64,000 bases of DNA from Aegilops tauschii subsp. strangulata (GCF_002575655.3 NC_053037.3:570688880-570752879); one strand, 5' to 3'. Positions 45,309 to 57,266 are shown, counted from the first letter of the stretch. Translations and numbers: made by a program. Notes: a model not told the origin generated them from the letters alone.

Positions 45309-47104
45309 GTGCGACATGTAATTACCGTGAGGGCGTCGAGCTCAGCCAAAGACGAAGGCCCACCTAGCGCGCCAGAGACTAAGGATGGGCTGCTATGAGC
45401 GGGAGCGACTGCGAGAGGATCCCCGGTTGCGTGAGCAAGTGATGGTGCGGTGGTGTTGTTGTTCACGGAGTTGCTCCCGACGAAACTGGGCAACGGGAAA
45501 TCATGTGCCGTCTTGTCTGGATTTTTCTTCGTCCAGTTGATGATAGCTGGAACCAAGTTAGTAGCGAAATCATTTCTGCAGGCAGTTACAGCTGCATTGA
45601 CTGCCTGCTGTAGCAACTCATTTTTCTCCTCGGCTGTTTTTTTTCGCATCCTCAGCTGCTTTTTTCTCGACCGCAAGCTTCACCTTCTCATCGATGTCCG
45701 CCTGACTAAACTTATTTTTCAGCTTCTTGGCCTCCGGGCCCTCGTTGTAAAACACCTTCCACGTGGCGCCGTCTCCAGCGCCGTGCACACGACCATATTG
45801 CGGCCGCTGGCCCAAAGGGAGTCCCTTAAGTTCGTACAAGGCCCGGTTGAGAGGGGTGTCCCATTTGGGCCTCATCAGAGAAGTAGGGCTTTCGGTTGCA
45901 AGCTGGTGTTGCTTCTCTTGCAGAAGGAGCGTGAACCGTTTAGGAATGTGTAGTCGACTAGATCTGAAGCTAAATGTAAGGTGGTAAAAGAATAATTACC
46001 GGTAGTCTAATCAATTTCCTCGTGATCTGGTCCGTGTAAAAAACCTTCTTTTCCTTGTCCCACTTGTAGAGGGCCCTGATGAAGTCACACTCCAAGGGGT
46101 TGGTGAACTTCGCGAAGGGGTCTGGGATACCCGCGGCTTCACGTTCCGCGTCCTCCTTATCCCATATGGGCCTTTTACCGAGGTAGCCACGGCTTCCGAA
46201 GCGGTGCTTCCCCGTGTTCCTTTGCTGAAGGCTCTTGAATTTCGCAGCCTTAGACTTGGCTGCCTCGGTAGCGCAAGTGTCCTTGAACTTTTCGAACTCC
46301 TCTTCCGTAAGTGTCGGATTTTCCTCCAGAATCTTGGACAGGGGTTCCTCAGCCTCAATAGCTCGTTTCACCCTCCCTTTCCAGGAGGCCAAATCATTAC
46401 TGAACATGCCCATGGCGTGATTGTTAATCTTTTTCATCTTCAGATCATCCCATGGTTCTTCTATGTTATCATCCTGGTCGGGGAACTTGAATCTCTTGTG
46501 CAACTTCGTCAGGAGCAACTGCGTCAAATGTTCTTTACTCCTTAAGTCATCGTCGTTGATGCTCGCGCATTCCCGTAGGATGCATCCTACTTGGTTCCCA
46601 TAGCACTTGCGAGGTTCTTCCGGCTCTAATGGCTCAAACTTGCCAGGTGCCATCTTTGTGATCACCAGTCGTCCAATCCCTAGTTTGTTAGGTTTTTGTA
46701 TCCTCTGCTTCTTCTGCTTCTTCCTTTCGGTAGCGGCATCGGCGCCGGTACCTTCCCCGCCGATATCTTCCTCGCCGGTACCTTCCCCGCCGATATCTTC
46801 CTCGCCGGTACCTTCCGCACCGGTCTCGGCGCCGCCATGGGTCTCGGCGCCGCCATCGGTGCCGGCACCGTCGGTGTCGATGTCGGCGTCAGTACCATCA
46901 TCGAGGGCGACCTGCAAACCTTGACTTTGCATTTTCTTAGCAGTCAAAAAGTTGAGGTACTCTTGTTCACCCTCATAATCCAGCTCGTCTGCATCTTGGT
47001 CAGAAGGCCCAGTTTCTTCATTGTTCGACATGTTTCCTATGATTAAGTCTCCTCGTTTAATTCTAAAACTATGAAAAAAAATGAGAAATGACATAAAAAA
47101 GAAA

Positions 47105-47985
47105 TCTATGTTTGCCGGAATGTCGTTTCCCAGCACTCGATATGCCTACTATCTAGCACAAATCATGCCAAAATTCACGGAAAATTTCGGCATGACCTTT
47201 GCTAAAAAATGGACATATCGAGCGCCTGAAATTCACCGGAACGGAAATGAATCAACATTCCGGCGTAACATAGGCCACGCGGATCATTTACCCTGCACAT
47301 AATCATCATGTCCAAATGACATGTCCAAATTTCCAAATATGACATGTCCAAAACATCACATGTCCACTTCAAATTTGCATATAAAAGGAAGAAAAATATA
47401 GAATTTGAAGAAAAACCTAGCTAAATACATAACTAAATATATAACCTAATTAACCATCTGCCCTAACTAAAACCTAACTAAATTAACCAAAAAACCTAGC
47501 TACCAGAGAGAGGAGGAGAGCTGGGGGGCTTACAGAGGGTGCAGGCCCGACGACGGCCGAGGTTGGGAGGGGTGAGGGTCGGGGTCGAGCGTCGGGGCTG
47601 GAGCCGGGGTTGGGGTCGGGGCCGGGGCCGTGGGCGAGCGCCGGGGTCGGGGCCGTGGGTGAGCGCCGGGGTTGGGGTCGGGGGCCGGAGCCGGCGCCGG
47701 GGTCGATCGGCGTCGAGGTCGGGGGCAAGCGTAGAGGCGTGGCGAGGGCTCCGGCGGCGCGTCGGGGGAAGAGAGAGTGTGGGGATTTGGCGGAAAAGAG
47801 GCGGGATGAAGAGAGGAGTGGGGATTTTCGGGGTTAAGTGGGCATAGTAGTAGCGCGTTTAGGTGAAACGCGCTATAGCTACTCTAGGTAGCTATAGCGG
47901 TTTCGTGTAGAAACCGCTACTGCTACCTTGACTAGCTGTAGCTCTTTTCTCAAAAAAGCGCTGCTGCTATAACCAGTACCTATAT
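47105..47985 (-). promoter_or_regulatory. CACTA-2 upstream module 2 (before ORF2)
   Basis: Minus-strand order: subterminal repeats (47845-47985, AGTAGTAGCGCGTTT and GCTACTGCTA), GC-rich leader (47535-47830, GGGGTCGGGGCCG repeats), splice donor GTAAGCCCCCC (complement of 47523-47533), intron, then the tract 47110-47285 with GGCATGACCTTTGCTAAAAA and TATCGAGCGCCTGAAATT, and then ORF2 at 47031. This matches module 1 in order and in several exact motifs. Confidence 0.7.
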
Positions 47986-48333
47986 AACAGTTTTCCTGTT
48001 TGTTTCCTTCTATTTTCTTTTCCTTTATTTTCTCTCACTTTTTTCCGAGAGCAGTTAACGAAGGGAATTGAAGGCGATATATATTGCATCATTTGACGGT
48101 TAAATATGTATACAAAATAGGAACATATATATTACATCATTGGACCCATGCATAATAATGGCTAAGTGTGTATACAAAATAGGAACATATATATTACATC
48201 ATTTGACCGATAACATACGGTTCCTCAGCGTTGACGTTTTCGTTTTTGAGTCAGCTTCTTTCCCTTCTTGTTCGTTGAAGAATAATTGAGCCCCTCATTG
48301 TGACTTTGCCTTTTCCATGGAGTATGATTTTTC
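47986..48333. other. 3' flank of CACTA-2 transposase
   Basis: Non-coding. ACAAAATAGGAACATATATATTACATCAT is repeated in tandem (about 48110 and 48172, in parts). Likely the transposase 3' untranslated region. Confidence 0.5.
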
Positions 48334-51300
48334 TTAGGTAATGTAGTATTGATTCTTTCTTTTGACGTATACTTCAGCATCATCATCATCTTCCCTCATT
48401 GGGTTGCCGTACTGATCGTAGTCTTCCTCATTGGCGACTCCATCCATTCCAATGATGTTCCTTTTGCCTCTCCTCACGACAACACGACTGGGATTGCGCA
48501 GGTCGGTTATGAAGAAGTATTGTGTCACGTGCTTAGCGTGTACCCATGGCTCATTTTTTGCGATAGCGTTCACGGTAGCGCTCTTGGCGTCGGGTATAGT
48601 CATGGTAGTGAAATTCCAGTTTTCTCTTTCGACATTCTTAGCCCATCTGACATGGAACATCATCGTGTTGTGCAGTCCAGAGTAGTCAAGCTCCTAGATC
48701 TCCTCGACCCTTCCGTAAAGTCTTTCAGTTGCGCCGTTGTCGCTGCCGGTCATGCATTCCATCGTCACCCCTGAGTTCTGATCATCACTGTCCATATCTT
48801 TGGCCTCCGTGTAGAACGTGTATCCGTTGATATCGTATGCCTGATAGGTTAGGAGGTTGGGCGAGGGGCCATGTGCTAAGGCGTATATGAGCAATCCGTC
48901 CTTAGAGCCCTCCTCCGGGGGATTAGCAATAATATGCTCTTTGAACCAATGCAGGAAAGTGGAGTTCTGCTCTCTAGTAACTTCGGCGTCCGTCCTGCAT
49001 ACCCCCCGGTCACGATACTTCTTTGCGATAATTTCTTTGTGCAGTGCCACGAAAGGATCTACCTCGTCTAGGTGTTGTAGCACTACCAAGTTTGCTATGT
49101 CAAAGTCGATGCATCGATCTGAGTATGCCACGTGCAGTTCCCTGCGACCGTTGGAGTGACCTTCTCCTTCGAGCCTCCCATCGTGCTTGTTAACGGGCAA
49201 ACCAACACTAACATCAGGCGGCTGGTCTACGCCATATAGAAAATTCTCGTAGAAAGAGATGCACTCTTGTGTCAGATAGCCCTGGATGATGCTTCCATCC
49301 GGACGGGACATGTTACGAACGAATCCTGTGATGATCCCATTCATGCATCCTCTCAAACGGCATCATGTTGTGCAGAAATGACGGCCCCAAGTCTATTATG
49401 TCGTCCACAATATGGACACACAGATGCACCATCACGTCAAAGAACGCGGGCGGGAAGTACATCTCAAGATCATTCAGTATCACAACGATCTCTTCCTGTA
49501 GCCTCGGAGCTGCTTCGGACTGATCGACTTTCGAGAGATGACGTCGAAAAAGTTGCAGAGACCAATAAACGTGTCACGGATGGGCTTGTCCATTATCCCT
49601 CTAAGGGCAACTGGTAGTATCTGCATCATCATCACATGACAGTCATGGGACTTCATCCCGCTGAACATTTTCTTGTCCGTGTCTAGATATCTGCTTATCT
49701 TTCCACAGTAACCGGAACTAACTTTGACTCCGGTAAGGCACTTAAAGAATTGATCGATCTCAGCCTGACTTAAGGTGAAGCAAGAAGGGGGGCAATAATC
49801 CTCTTTCTTTATTTTCTTGCCCTTCTTCTCCCGCGCCTCTGTCTCCGTCTCTGTCTCGTCTGACTGTTTACGGGGCGGCATGTGCAGATCTTCCCTGATA
49901 TTCAAATCTTGCAAGTCTTTTCTTGCCTTCGGCCCATCCTTGGTCTTATCCGGCATGTTCATCAGTGTCGCGAGCAAACTCTCAAGGACATTCTTACAGA
50001 TGTGCATTTGATCAAGGCAATGAGGTGTATCGAGTTTGTGCCAGTACTCCAAGTCCCAGAACACAGGCCTCGTCTTCCATACCTTCAGCAGCGGCTCTGG
50101 CGCCTTTTTCATCGTCTTTCCCGGCGCGGGGCACTCCTTCCAGTTTTTCAACAACTCATCGATTTCGGCACCGCTCCGCTTACCTGGAGGTCCTCGATGC
50201 TCAGCGTGACCATTGAATAGATCTCCACGGTTTCTCCACGAGTCGTCCTGTTCGAGCCATCTTCGATGCCCCATGTACACGATTTTCCCAGACCCGCCAT
50301 CATTCCTTGACGTTAGCTGCCGAGACGTCGTATCATCCATGCACCGCGTGCATCCGCAATATCCATGGCACACCTGGCCTGCGACATATCCATAACCGCG
50401 ATAGTCGTGCACCGTCGTGATCAGCGCGGCTCTCATGTAGAAATACTCGCCTTTGCTGGCATCCCATGTCTTGGCCGGTGTTTTCCATAAAGTGTCTAAC
50501 TCCTCTTGAAGTAGCCCCAGATACAAATTAATATTATTTCCTGGTTGTTTCGACCCTTGAATAAGCATGCTCATGTGAATGTACTTCGACTTCATGCACA
50601 ACCAGGGGGAGGTTGTACATCCATACAAACACGGGCCATGTGCTATGGTTGGTGTTCTGGTTGCCAAACGGATTCATGCCATCGGTACACGCGCCGAGCA
50701 CGATGTTCCTTGCATCACATTTGAAATACCGATAGAAGCTGTTCAACGCTCTCCACTGGCTTCCATCCTTGACGTGTCTCCGCTGCGGATCATCTCCATC
50801 GTCGGGCTTCTTCCTCTCTGCGTGCCAGCGCATTAGCTTTGCTTCCTTGGGATCTACGAAATACCGCTGGAGACGGGGAGTGATCGGTAAGTACCATACA
50901 ACTTTCTGGGGACATTTCTTCCCGGCCTTCTTGTATCGAGAAGCATTGCACACCGGACAGCTTGTTTTTTCCGCGTGCTCCTTCCGATAAATTATGCAAT
51001 CGTTGATGCATGCATGGTATCTAACATGCGGCAGATCAAGAGGGCACACGATCTTCTTGGCCTCATCAACACTATTAGGACATAGATTCCCCGCGGGAAG
51101 AACATCCTTTAGGTACTTGAGATGCTCATCGAGGCTAGTGTCGGTCCATTTTTTTTTAGCCTTCGTCTTCAGGAGTTGGAGCGTGAAACTCAAGCGGGTC
51201 ACCTCAGGATTGCAACCATCATACAATGGAGTGTTCGAGTCTACCACCAGTTGCTCCAGCTTAGCCTCCTCTCTAGAAGCAGCTCTCTCAGTACTCGTCT

Positions 51301-51745
51301 CCTTGCGAAGTAGTGCTTGAACATGAGGGCCCCGCACGATTGAACTTAGTACCGACGAACTCTGCTGCGTGGAGTCCACGTTCTCTCCGCCGCCATGTCC
51401 GGCACCTTCTACTCCACCATGTTCGGCCCCTTCTCCGCCGCCATGTCCGGCCTCTTCCCCTCCGCCATTATCGATCATCTCTTCGTCTTGCCCCGTGTCG
51501 TCATTGCCTGCCCCGTCGGCGTCCTCAGCATCGTCATCCTCATCTTCAATTATCCACCAAGTATAGCCATCCATGAAACCAGTCATGAGCAGGTGCGCTT
51601 CGACATGACCATCGTCATAAGGGTCGAGCCAAACTATTCCTTTGCATTTTTGACACGGACATAAAACCTATGTCCGGTTATTTTCTTTCATGTCCTGCAT
51701 CGCCGACCGCAACCACCTGTCCACCATCGTTCCACTGACCATCAT
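48334..51745 (-). pseudogene. CACTA-2 TNP2-type transposase, frameshifted
   Basis: Read from 51745 (MMVSGTMVDRWL). The zinc-binding N-terminus is VLCPCQKCKG ... HVEAHLLMTGFMDGY, followed by an acidic Gly-rich repeat (GGGEGAEHGGVEGAGHGG). The Tnp2 core is CPLDLPHVRYHACINDCIIY, TSCPVCNASRYKK, ACTDGMNPFGNQ, GCTRCMDDTTSRQ and LDQMHICKNVLESLL. DUF4218 reads GMKSHDCHVMMMQILPVALR, and DUF4216 (DINGYTFYTEAKD, then ELDYSG) is at the C-terminus. Frame breaks lie near 50605 (a C run), near 49485 and near 49345. In-frame stops are at 51670-51668 and a TAG near 48692 where Trp is expected. It is less intact than the CACTA-1 transposase. Confidence 0.85.
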
Positions 51746-51779
51746 GAACGTCTGCACGGTAATAATAAACAAATTGATT

Positions 51780-52850
51780 ATAAAAATGCGTGCATGCATC
51801 AAAGTCATACAAAAATTCGGCATGACCTTCCCTAAAAATAGGACATATATAGATCTAGAGTTTGCCCGGAATTCACCGAAACGGAACTAAATCGACATTT
51901 CGGCAAAACATAGGCAACTCAAAAGCACAATTTGGCGTCAACACATGCCACACACACAATTTCCATCATATTGACCAATTATCATATCACACACACATAC
52001 ACATATTTCCATTTTGCAAAAGCATGAAATTTTAATCATCTCTATCTCGAGATCGAGCACACGGTGGAGATGATGATGTAGGGAGATCAAAAGTGCACAA
52101 AGCTCTTCTTGACAAGATAGATCTAGTTAGGGGGCAAATAGGTCACTTAACTAAATGCTACATCTACCTAGCTAGCTAATTTGGGAGGAGACAACTTCAA
52201 CTATTGGAGGGGGAAGGAAAAAGAGAAAGGAGATGCATTAATGGAGGTGGTGTAGTTAGCTAGGAGTAATGAAGAGAGAGAAAGGTAGGTTGAAGAGGGA
52301 GAGTAATGGGGGGAGAAGTATTGAGGAAGAAGAAGAGTGAGAGAGGGAGGATGTGGGAGGTAGGGGAAAGGGAGGAGAGGAGATGGGGGAGGGGAGGACG
52401 GGTGGGAAAAGGTGGTGGGGTGCTGCGTCTTAGCAGTAGCGTGGGAGGAAAAACGCGCTACTGCTACGAGCGTAGCAGCGACACGCTTTTCTCACACGCG
52501 CTACTGCTACGAGCGTAGCAGCGACACGCTTTTCTCACACGCGCTACTGCTAAACGGGCCAACCGTGTGGACAATTTCAAAATTAGCAGCAGCGACGTGA
52601 CTAAAAAGCGCGCTACTACTATTGCATTAGCAGTAGGGCGCATCGTGACGCCGCGTTGCTGGTAAACTTAGGTTGTTGTGTACGGTCGGTGGATTTTTGT
52701 AGCAGCGCGGTTTAGACATCACGCGCTACTGCTAAATTTACATCAGTAGCGCACTTTTCCTAACCTTGCTACTGCTAATTAGCAGTAGCACCTCTTTTTG
52801 TGCCGCGCTGCTGCTAAGATTCTGTGTATAAGGTTTTCCCTAGTAGTGTA
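51780..52850 (-). promoter_or_regulatory. CACTA-2 upstream module 3 (before the transposase) ending in an internal CACTA end
   Basis: The tract 51800-51920 shares GGCATGACCTTCCCTAAAAA and CCGAAACGGAACTAAAT with the other two modules. Upstream of it are a purine/G-rich leader-like region (52200-52430) and a dense cluster of AGCAGTAGCG/CGCTACTGCT repeats (52430-52830), with one 58-bp unit directly repeated (about 52462-52550). At 52833-52847 stands a perfect CACTA terminus, CACTACTAGGGAAAA when reversed. Confidence 0.65.
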
Positions 52851-53470
52851 TAGCGCGTTTTAGAAACAAACGCTACTGCTAAAGGAAGCAGTTATTTCTT
52901 TTGTTTATCCCAATATCAGTACCGCTTTGTCCTGGAAAAACGCTATAAGTCTAAGCATGTAAAAACATCAAAAATATACATTGGTCATCATTGATCTTTT
53001 TGTGTAGAATCTAAATAGTCAACATGAATCCTCACTGTACCTGTATAGGTACAGGCGAGGATTCATATTGCAGCCACAAATCCTACACATATAGTTCAAT
53101 GAAGACCAAGTGCTCGAGATAGTTCGAGAAGTAACGTATTTAAGGTGGTAAACACCTTGTTCGCTTAGCAGTATGGGACTAAACTTAATTAGTTGCGGTG
53201 ATACTTAGCAGCAGCGAGTTTTGAAGAAAAACGTTGCTACTGAGTACTTTAGCAGTAGCGCGTCCAGGAGAAGGGCGCTACTGCTATATCTAGCCTGGAG
53301 GCAATGCCGTGGCAATTATAGTAGTAGCGCTTGTTTCACCTAGAGCGCTACTGCTATGTGGGTGTTAGTAGCGCGGTTTACTGGAGCTCGCTACTGCTAA
53401 TTAGCAGTAGCGTTTGTTTTTAAACCACGCTGCTGCTAAGATTCTGTGTATAAGGTTTTCCCTCATAGTG
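52848..53470. repeat. CACTA-2 outer right end, second terminal region in tandem
   Basis: 623 bp with its own subterminal repeats (53160-53440) and the outer terminus (CACTATGAGGGAAAAC reversed). About 50 bp next to both termini (ACCTTATACACAGAATCTTAGCAGCAGCG when reversed) are the same. A hairpin lies at 53018-53073 (ATGAATCCTC...TACCTG / CAGGTACAG...GAGGATTCAT type). Only the outer terminus is flanked by the TAG duplication. Confidence 0.75.
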
Positions 53471-54489
53471 TAGTGCTGCCAGAAGCATGAATGAGGACTG
53501 GTATCCATCTTCAGAAGAGGATGATACAGGCTTTGAAGCTGATGATGATGGCAATGAACCAATGACCTTTGTAATCCCCTCTGGTAGAAGGAGCAGAGCT
53601 AAGAAAAGACCACCCAGGGTCTGGTATGATGAGGAGAGGCTGCATCCAGAGCAGCAATTCCAGCTCAGGCTTTGTTTCAGAGATGTTTACCAGTTTAGAG
53701 AGGCTCTTGTGAGTTTGCATGTGAAACAACTCAGAAGATACAAATATGACAGAAATTGTAGTGATAGGATAATAGTGTGCTGTGATGGAGAGGGATGTCA
53801 GTTCCACATGGTTACAGCAAAGATCAATAATGATCCCACTTTCTGCATTAAGAAGATGATATTGGAGCACACATGTCCCACCCAATTTGAGAAGACAAGG
53901 ATTAGCTCAATGTGGCTTGGCAACAAAATGCTTGAAACTATCAGATCAGACCCCAACACAACTGTACCTGCTATAGTTGATAAGGCAAAGAGGCAGTTTG
54001 GTGTTGAGGTGCCCAAGATGATGGCATGGAGAGCAAAGAGGAAAGCAAAGGAGATTGTGCTTGGAGATCACAAGAGGCTGAGAGATTATTTGGAGACTGT
54101 GAAAGCTACAAATCCTGGATCAAGATGCATTGTCAGTATTGTGAGTGGAAAAACAAGAGAAAATCCAACTGCAGGACCAAGGTTTCATGGTCTTTTTTTC
54201 TGTTTGAATGCATGTGTTGAGGGATTTTTGAATGGATGCAGGCCATTCATAGGCCTAGATGTTTGTTTCATTAAGTTAACTAGTGGGGCACAAATACTAG
54301 CTGCTACTGGAAGGGATGCAAACAACAATATGTATCCCATAGCATTTGGAGTGGTTGGAGTTGAAGACACACCAAATTGGTCCTGGTTTTTGACTCAACT
54401 CAAGTATGCCCTATGAGGGAAGGAAGAGGGAAAATTTGGGAAGTACACATTCATGTCTGATAGACAGAAGGTGAGTTCATCTACATCTT

Positions 54490-54820
54490 CACTTGTCCCT
54501 AAATTAGTAGTATATCCTCTTCATTAATTTGTTGTGCATTTAGTTTAATTAGTTCATTAATTTATTCTGCATTCAGTTTAATTACTTCACTAATTTGTTC
54601 TGCATGTAGTCTAATTTGTTCAGCACTTAGTATAATTAGTTCATTAATTTGTTTTGCATTCAGATTAATTACTTCATTAATCTGTTCTGCATTTAGTCTA
54701 ATTAGTTCAGCACTTAGTATAATTAGTTCAATAATTTGTTGGGGGAGTCAGTTTAATTAGTTCATTCATTAGTTCTGCATTCAGTGTGATTAGTTCATTA
54801 ATTAGTTTAGCACTTAGCCT
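54490..54820. repeat. AT-rich tandem repeats in MULE intron 2
   Basis: Imperfect units of about 36-40 bp built on TTAATTAGTTCATTAATTTGTTCTGCATT(C/T)AG, about eight copies. Confidence 0.8.
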
Positions 54821-55640
54821 AGTTGGTATGTGTCAAGGGGTAACGTGTCTTGTCGACAATTAGGTCAAGAGGGTCTAGGGTGGCCCAAAAGGGCCAACAT
54901 AGCCTAACCAACCTTTCGTTGACCCCACCTACCCTAGTTGGTATGTGTCGAGGGGTAACGCGTCTTGTCGACAATTAATTCAAGAGGGTCTAGGGTGGCC
55001 CAAAAGGGCCAACATAGCCTAACCAACCTTTCATTGATCCCACCTACCCTAGTTGGCATGTGTCGAGTGGTAACGCGTCTTGTCAACAATTATGTCAAGA
55101 TAGCTTAGGGTGACACAAAAGGGCCAACCTAGCCCAAGCAACCTTTCTTTGAACCCACCTACCCTAGTTGGCATGTGTCGAGTCGTAACGCATCTTGTCG
55201 ACACTTCGGTCAAGATAGCCTAGGGTGACCCAAAAGGGCCAACCTAGCCCAAGCAACCTTTCTTTGAACCCACCTACCCTAGTTGGCATGTGTCGAGTGG
55301 TAACGCATCTTATCGACACTTCGTTCAAGATAGCCTAGGGTGACCCAAAAGGGCCAACCTAGCCCAAGCAACCTTTCTTTGAACCTACCTACCCTAGTTG
55401 GCATGTGTCGAGTGGTAACGCCTCTTGTCGACACTTCGGTCAAGATAGCCCAGGGTGACCCTTATGGGTCACCATAGCCCAATCAACCTTTCTTTGAACC
55501 CACCTACCCTAGTTGGCATGTGTCGAGTGGTAACGCGTCTTGTCGACAATTATGTCAAGATAGCCTAGGGTGACCCAAAAGGGCCAACCTAGTCCAAGCA
55601 ACCTTTCTTCGAACCCACCTACCCTACTTAGGTCAAGATA
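54821..55640. repeat. 115-bp satellite-like tandem array in MULE intron 2
   Basis: Seven units with exact 115-bp spacing; unit starts (AGTTGG(T/C)ATGTGTCGAG) at 54821, 54936, 55051, 55166, 55281, 55396 and 55511, then a partial unit. Each unit contains CTTGTCGACA and a GGCCCAAAAGGGCC or GACCCAAAAGGGCC near-palindrome. Confidence 0.95.
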
Positions 55641-57266
55641 GCCTAGGTGACCCTTATGGGTCAACAATTAAATGCAAATAATAGTACTACAACAATTAAA
55701 TTGAATTAAATCTAAATAATATACTACAACAGTTAAATTGAATTAAATCAAAATAATAGTAGTACAATAGTTAAATTGAACTAAATCAAAATAAATCAAA
55801 ATAAATCAAAATAATTCTTTCATTTTAACAAATTCAAAATCCTTTGCAGGGTCTGTTGAATGCAGTCACAGCGGTCTTTCCAAACTTCCCTCATAGGTAC
55901 TGCTTGAGGCACATTTATGCTAACTTTCAGAGAGCAGGATTTAGAGGAGAAGACTTGAAGAAATGCATGGATGCAGCTGCATATGCTTACACTGGACATG
56001 ACTTTTAGTTGGCAATGGCGAGCATAAGGCTGAGTGCAAGGTTGCTTGGGAGTGGATGTCAAGGATTCCTCCAAAAGCTTGGTCAAGACATGCAATGGAT
56101 ACTAACTGCAAAATTGATCTGGTTGTTAATAACTTAAGTGAAGTTTTTAATAAGTACATACTTCATGTAAGAAACAAGCGAATTGTGACCATGATCAATG
56201 GGATCAAGGACAAATTTCTGGTAAGGTATCAGAAAAAGAGAGAGGGTGGACTAGTTTCAAGATGGGAAATTGCACCAACTTATGCTGAGAAGTTAGAGAT
56301 GAACAAGAGATATGCAAGGCACTGCAAATCATTGATAGCTGGACCAGGTATTTTCCAAGTGAGTAGTGGGGACAAGACCTACTCTGTTGACACCTGAAAA
56401 CATGTGGCTCTAAGAAGTGGGACATCTCTGGAATTCCTTGCAACCATGGTTGTTCTGCCATCTACAGGTCCAAACAACTACCAGAGGACCATGTAAATGT
56501 GTTCTTCAAAAAGGCTATGTACTTGGAGTCATACAGGCCCACAATTTACCAAGTTCCTGGTCTGATTGTTGGGTGAAAACGGCAACTCCTGACATTGACC
56601 CACCTCAGTTCAGAGAAGACAAGAAGGGACCAGCAGAAGAGAAAAGGAAGAAAGGCATGTTTGAGCCTCCTCAAGCAAAGCAGACATCAAGGATGGCTAC
56701 AATAACTTGTAGTAACTGCAAGTTGCAGGGCCACAAATACACAAGTTGTGCAAAGCCATTGAGGCCAGATCTGCAAATTAGGAAGAACAAACACATGGTA
56801 TGTTCTTTTTGAGTTCCTTCTCTGTCTCACCATTCATTAAGTATCACTGAAATGTATCCAACAAAAATAATTGCAGGAAAACAGGACAGCCCATGCATGG
56901 CAGCAAGGTGGAAGCTCAACAGCTGGTACAACAACTCCTAGGGGTGCAAGCTCTACATATGCTTCAAGGGGTTCATCTGTTGCTGCTTCAAGGGGCAACT
57001 CTGCTAGAGCTGCTAGTTCATCTGCTAGAGCTGCTGGTTCATCTGCTAGAGCTGCTGGTTCATCTGCTAGAGCTGCAAAATCTTCTCCTTCTGGTGCTGG
57101 TACTGCTGCTGCAAGGAGAGGTGCAAAAACAGGTGCAAGAAGCTTCAATCCTCCAAGAACTACTGCAGAAGCTTCAACTAGCCAACCAACAGGAAATAGG
57201 TCCAAAAGGACAAGATACATGAGCAAAAGGATGGAGGGGCACTTCTATGCCAGTGGGAACTACTGA

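Larger units (their letters stand above)
38669..47031 (-). pseudogene. CACTA-2 ORF2 (TNP1/Ulp1-like fold), split by a solo LTR
   Basis: Minus-strand exons: 46000-47031 (start MSNNEETGPSDQDADELDYE), about 45325-45957, about 43914-45230, and 43370-43830 continuing at 38669-38787 past the LTR. The first exon has an Asp/Gly/Glu-rich repeat (GEGTGEEDIGGEG), then a transposase-24-like region (GSRGYLGKRPIWDKEDAE). The last exons resemble a Ulp1-type fold (HAVYFDPSRDYEKK expected, FYILHLMIEF), but the usual catalytic cysteine position reads KKDEFYIL, so protease activity is doubtful. Frame breaks occur at an 8-A run near 45645 and near 43790. A TGA near 38757 fits CGA. The tail ends in MEGWNFQ. Confidence 0.75.
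35104..53470 (-). mobile_element. CACTA-2, autonomous-type CACTA element, 18.4 kb, genes on minus strand
   Basis: Ends CACTACTAGGGAAAAG (left) and CACTATGAGGGAAAAC (right, reversed). The duplication is TAG (35101-35103 and 53471-53473), and the host MULE frame is restored exactly. Subterminal repeats are of the TAGCAGTAGCGCG type. Minus-strand genes in reading order are: transposase (51745-48334), ORF2 (47031-38669, broken by a solo LTR) and a B3-like gene (36480-35801). A second complete right end lies inside, at 52847. Confidence 0.92.
53471..57266 (+). pseudogene. MULE transposase, catalytic core, SWIM and zinc-knuckle part
   Basis: Exon 2 resumes (MNEDWYPSSEEDDTGF) and ends at 54470. Exon 3 is 55850-56797 and exon 4 is 56877-57266. 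The order is: transposase MuDR N-terminal region (FRDVYQFREALVSLHVKQLR with CCDGEGCQFH), the MULE DDE domain (GCRPFIGLDVCFIK, then MSDRQKGLLNAV, then HRYCLRHIYANF), a SWIM zinc finger (CGSKKWDISGIPCNHGCSA) and a zinc knuckle (CSNCKLQGHKYTSC). The tail has SSARAAG repeats. Defects are TGA at 54414 (CGA), TAG at 56006 (CAG), and frameshifts near 56030, 56395 and 56560. It was the enzyme that mobilised this MULE and probably Pack-MULEs with related ends. Confidence 0.88.
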
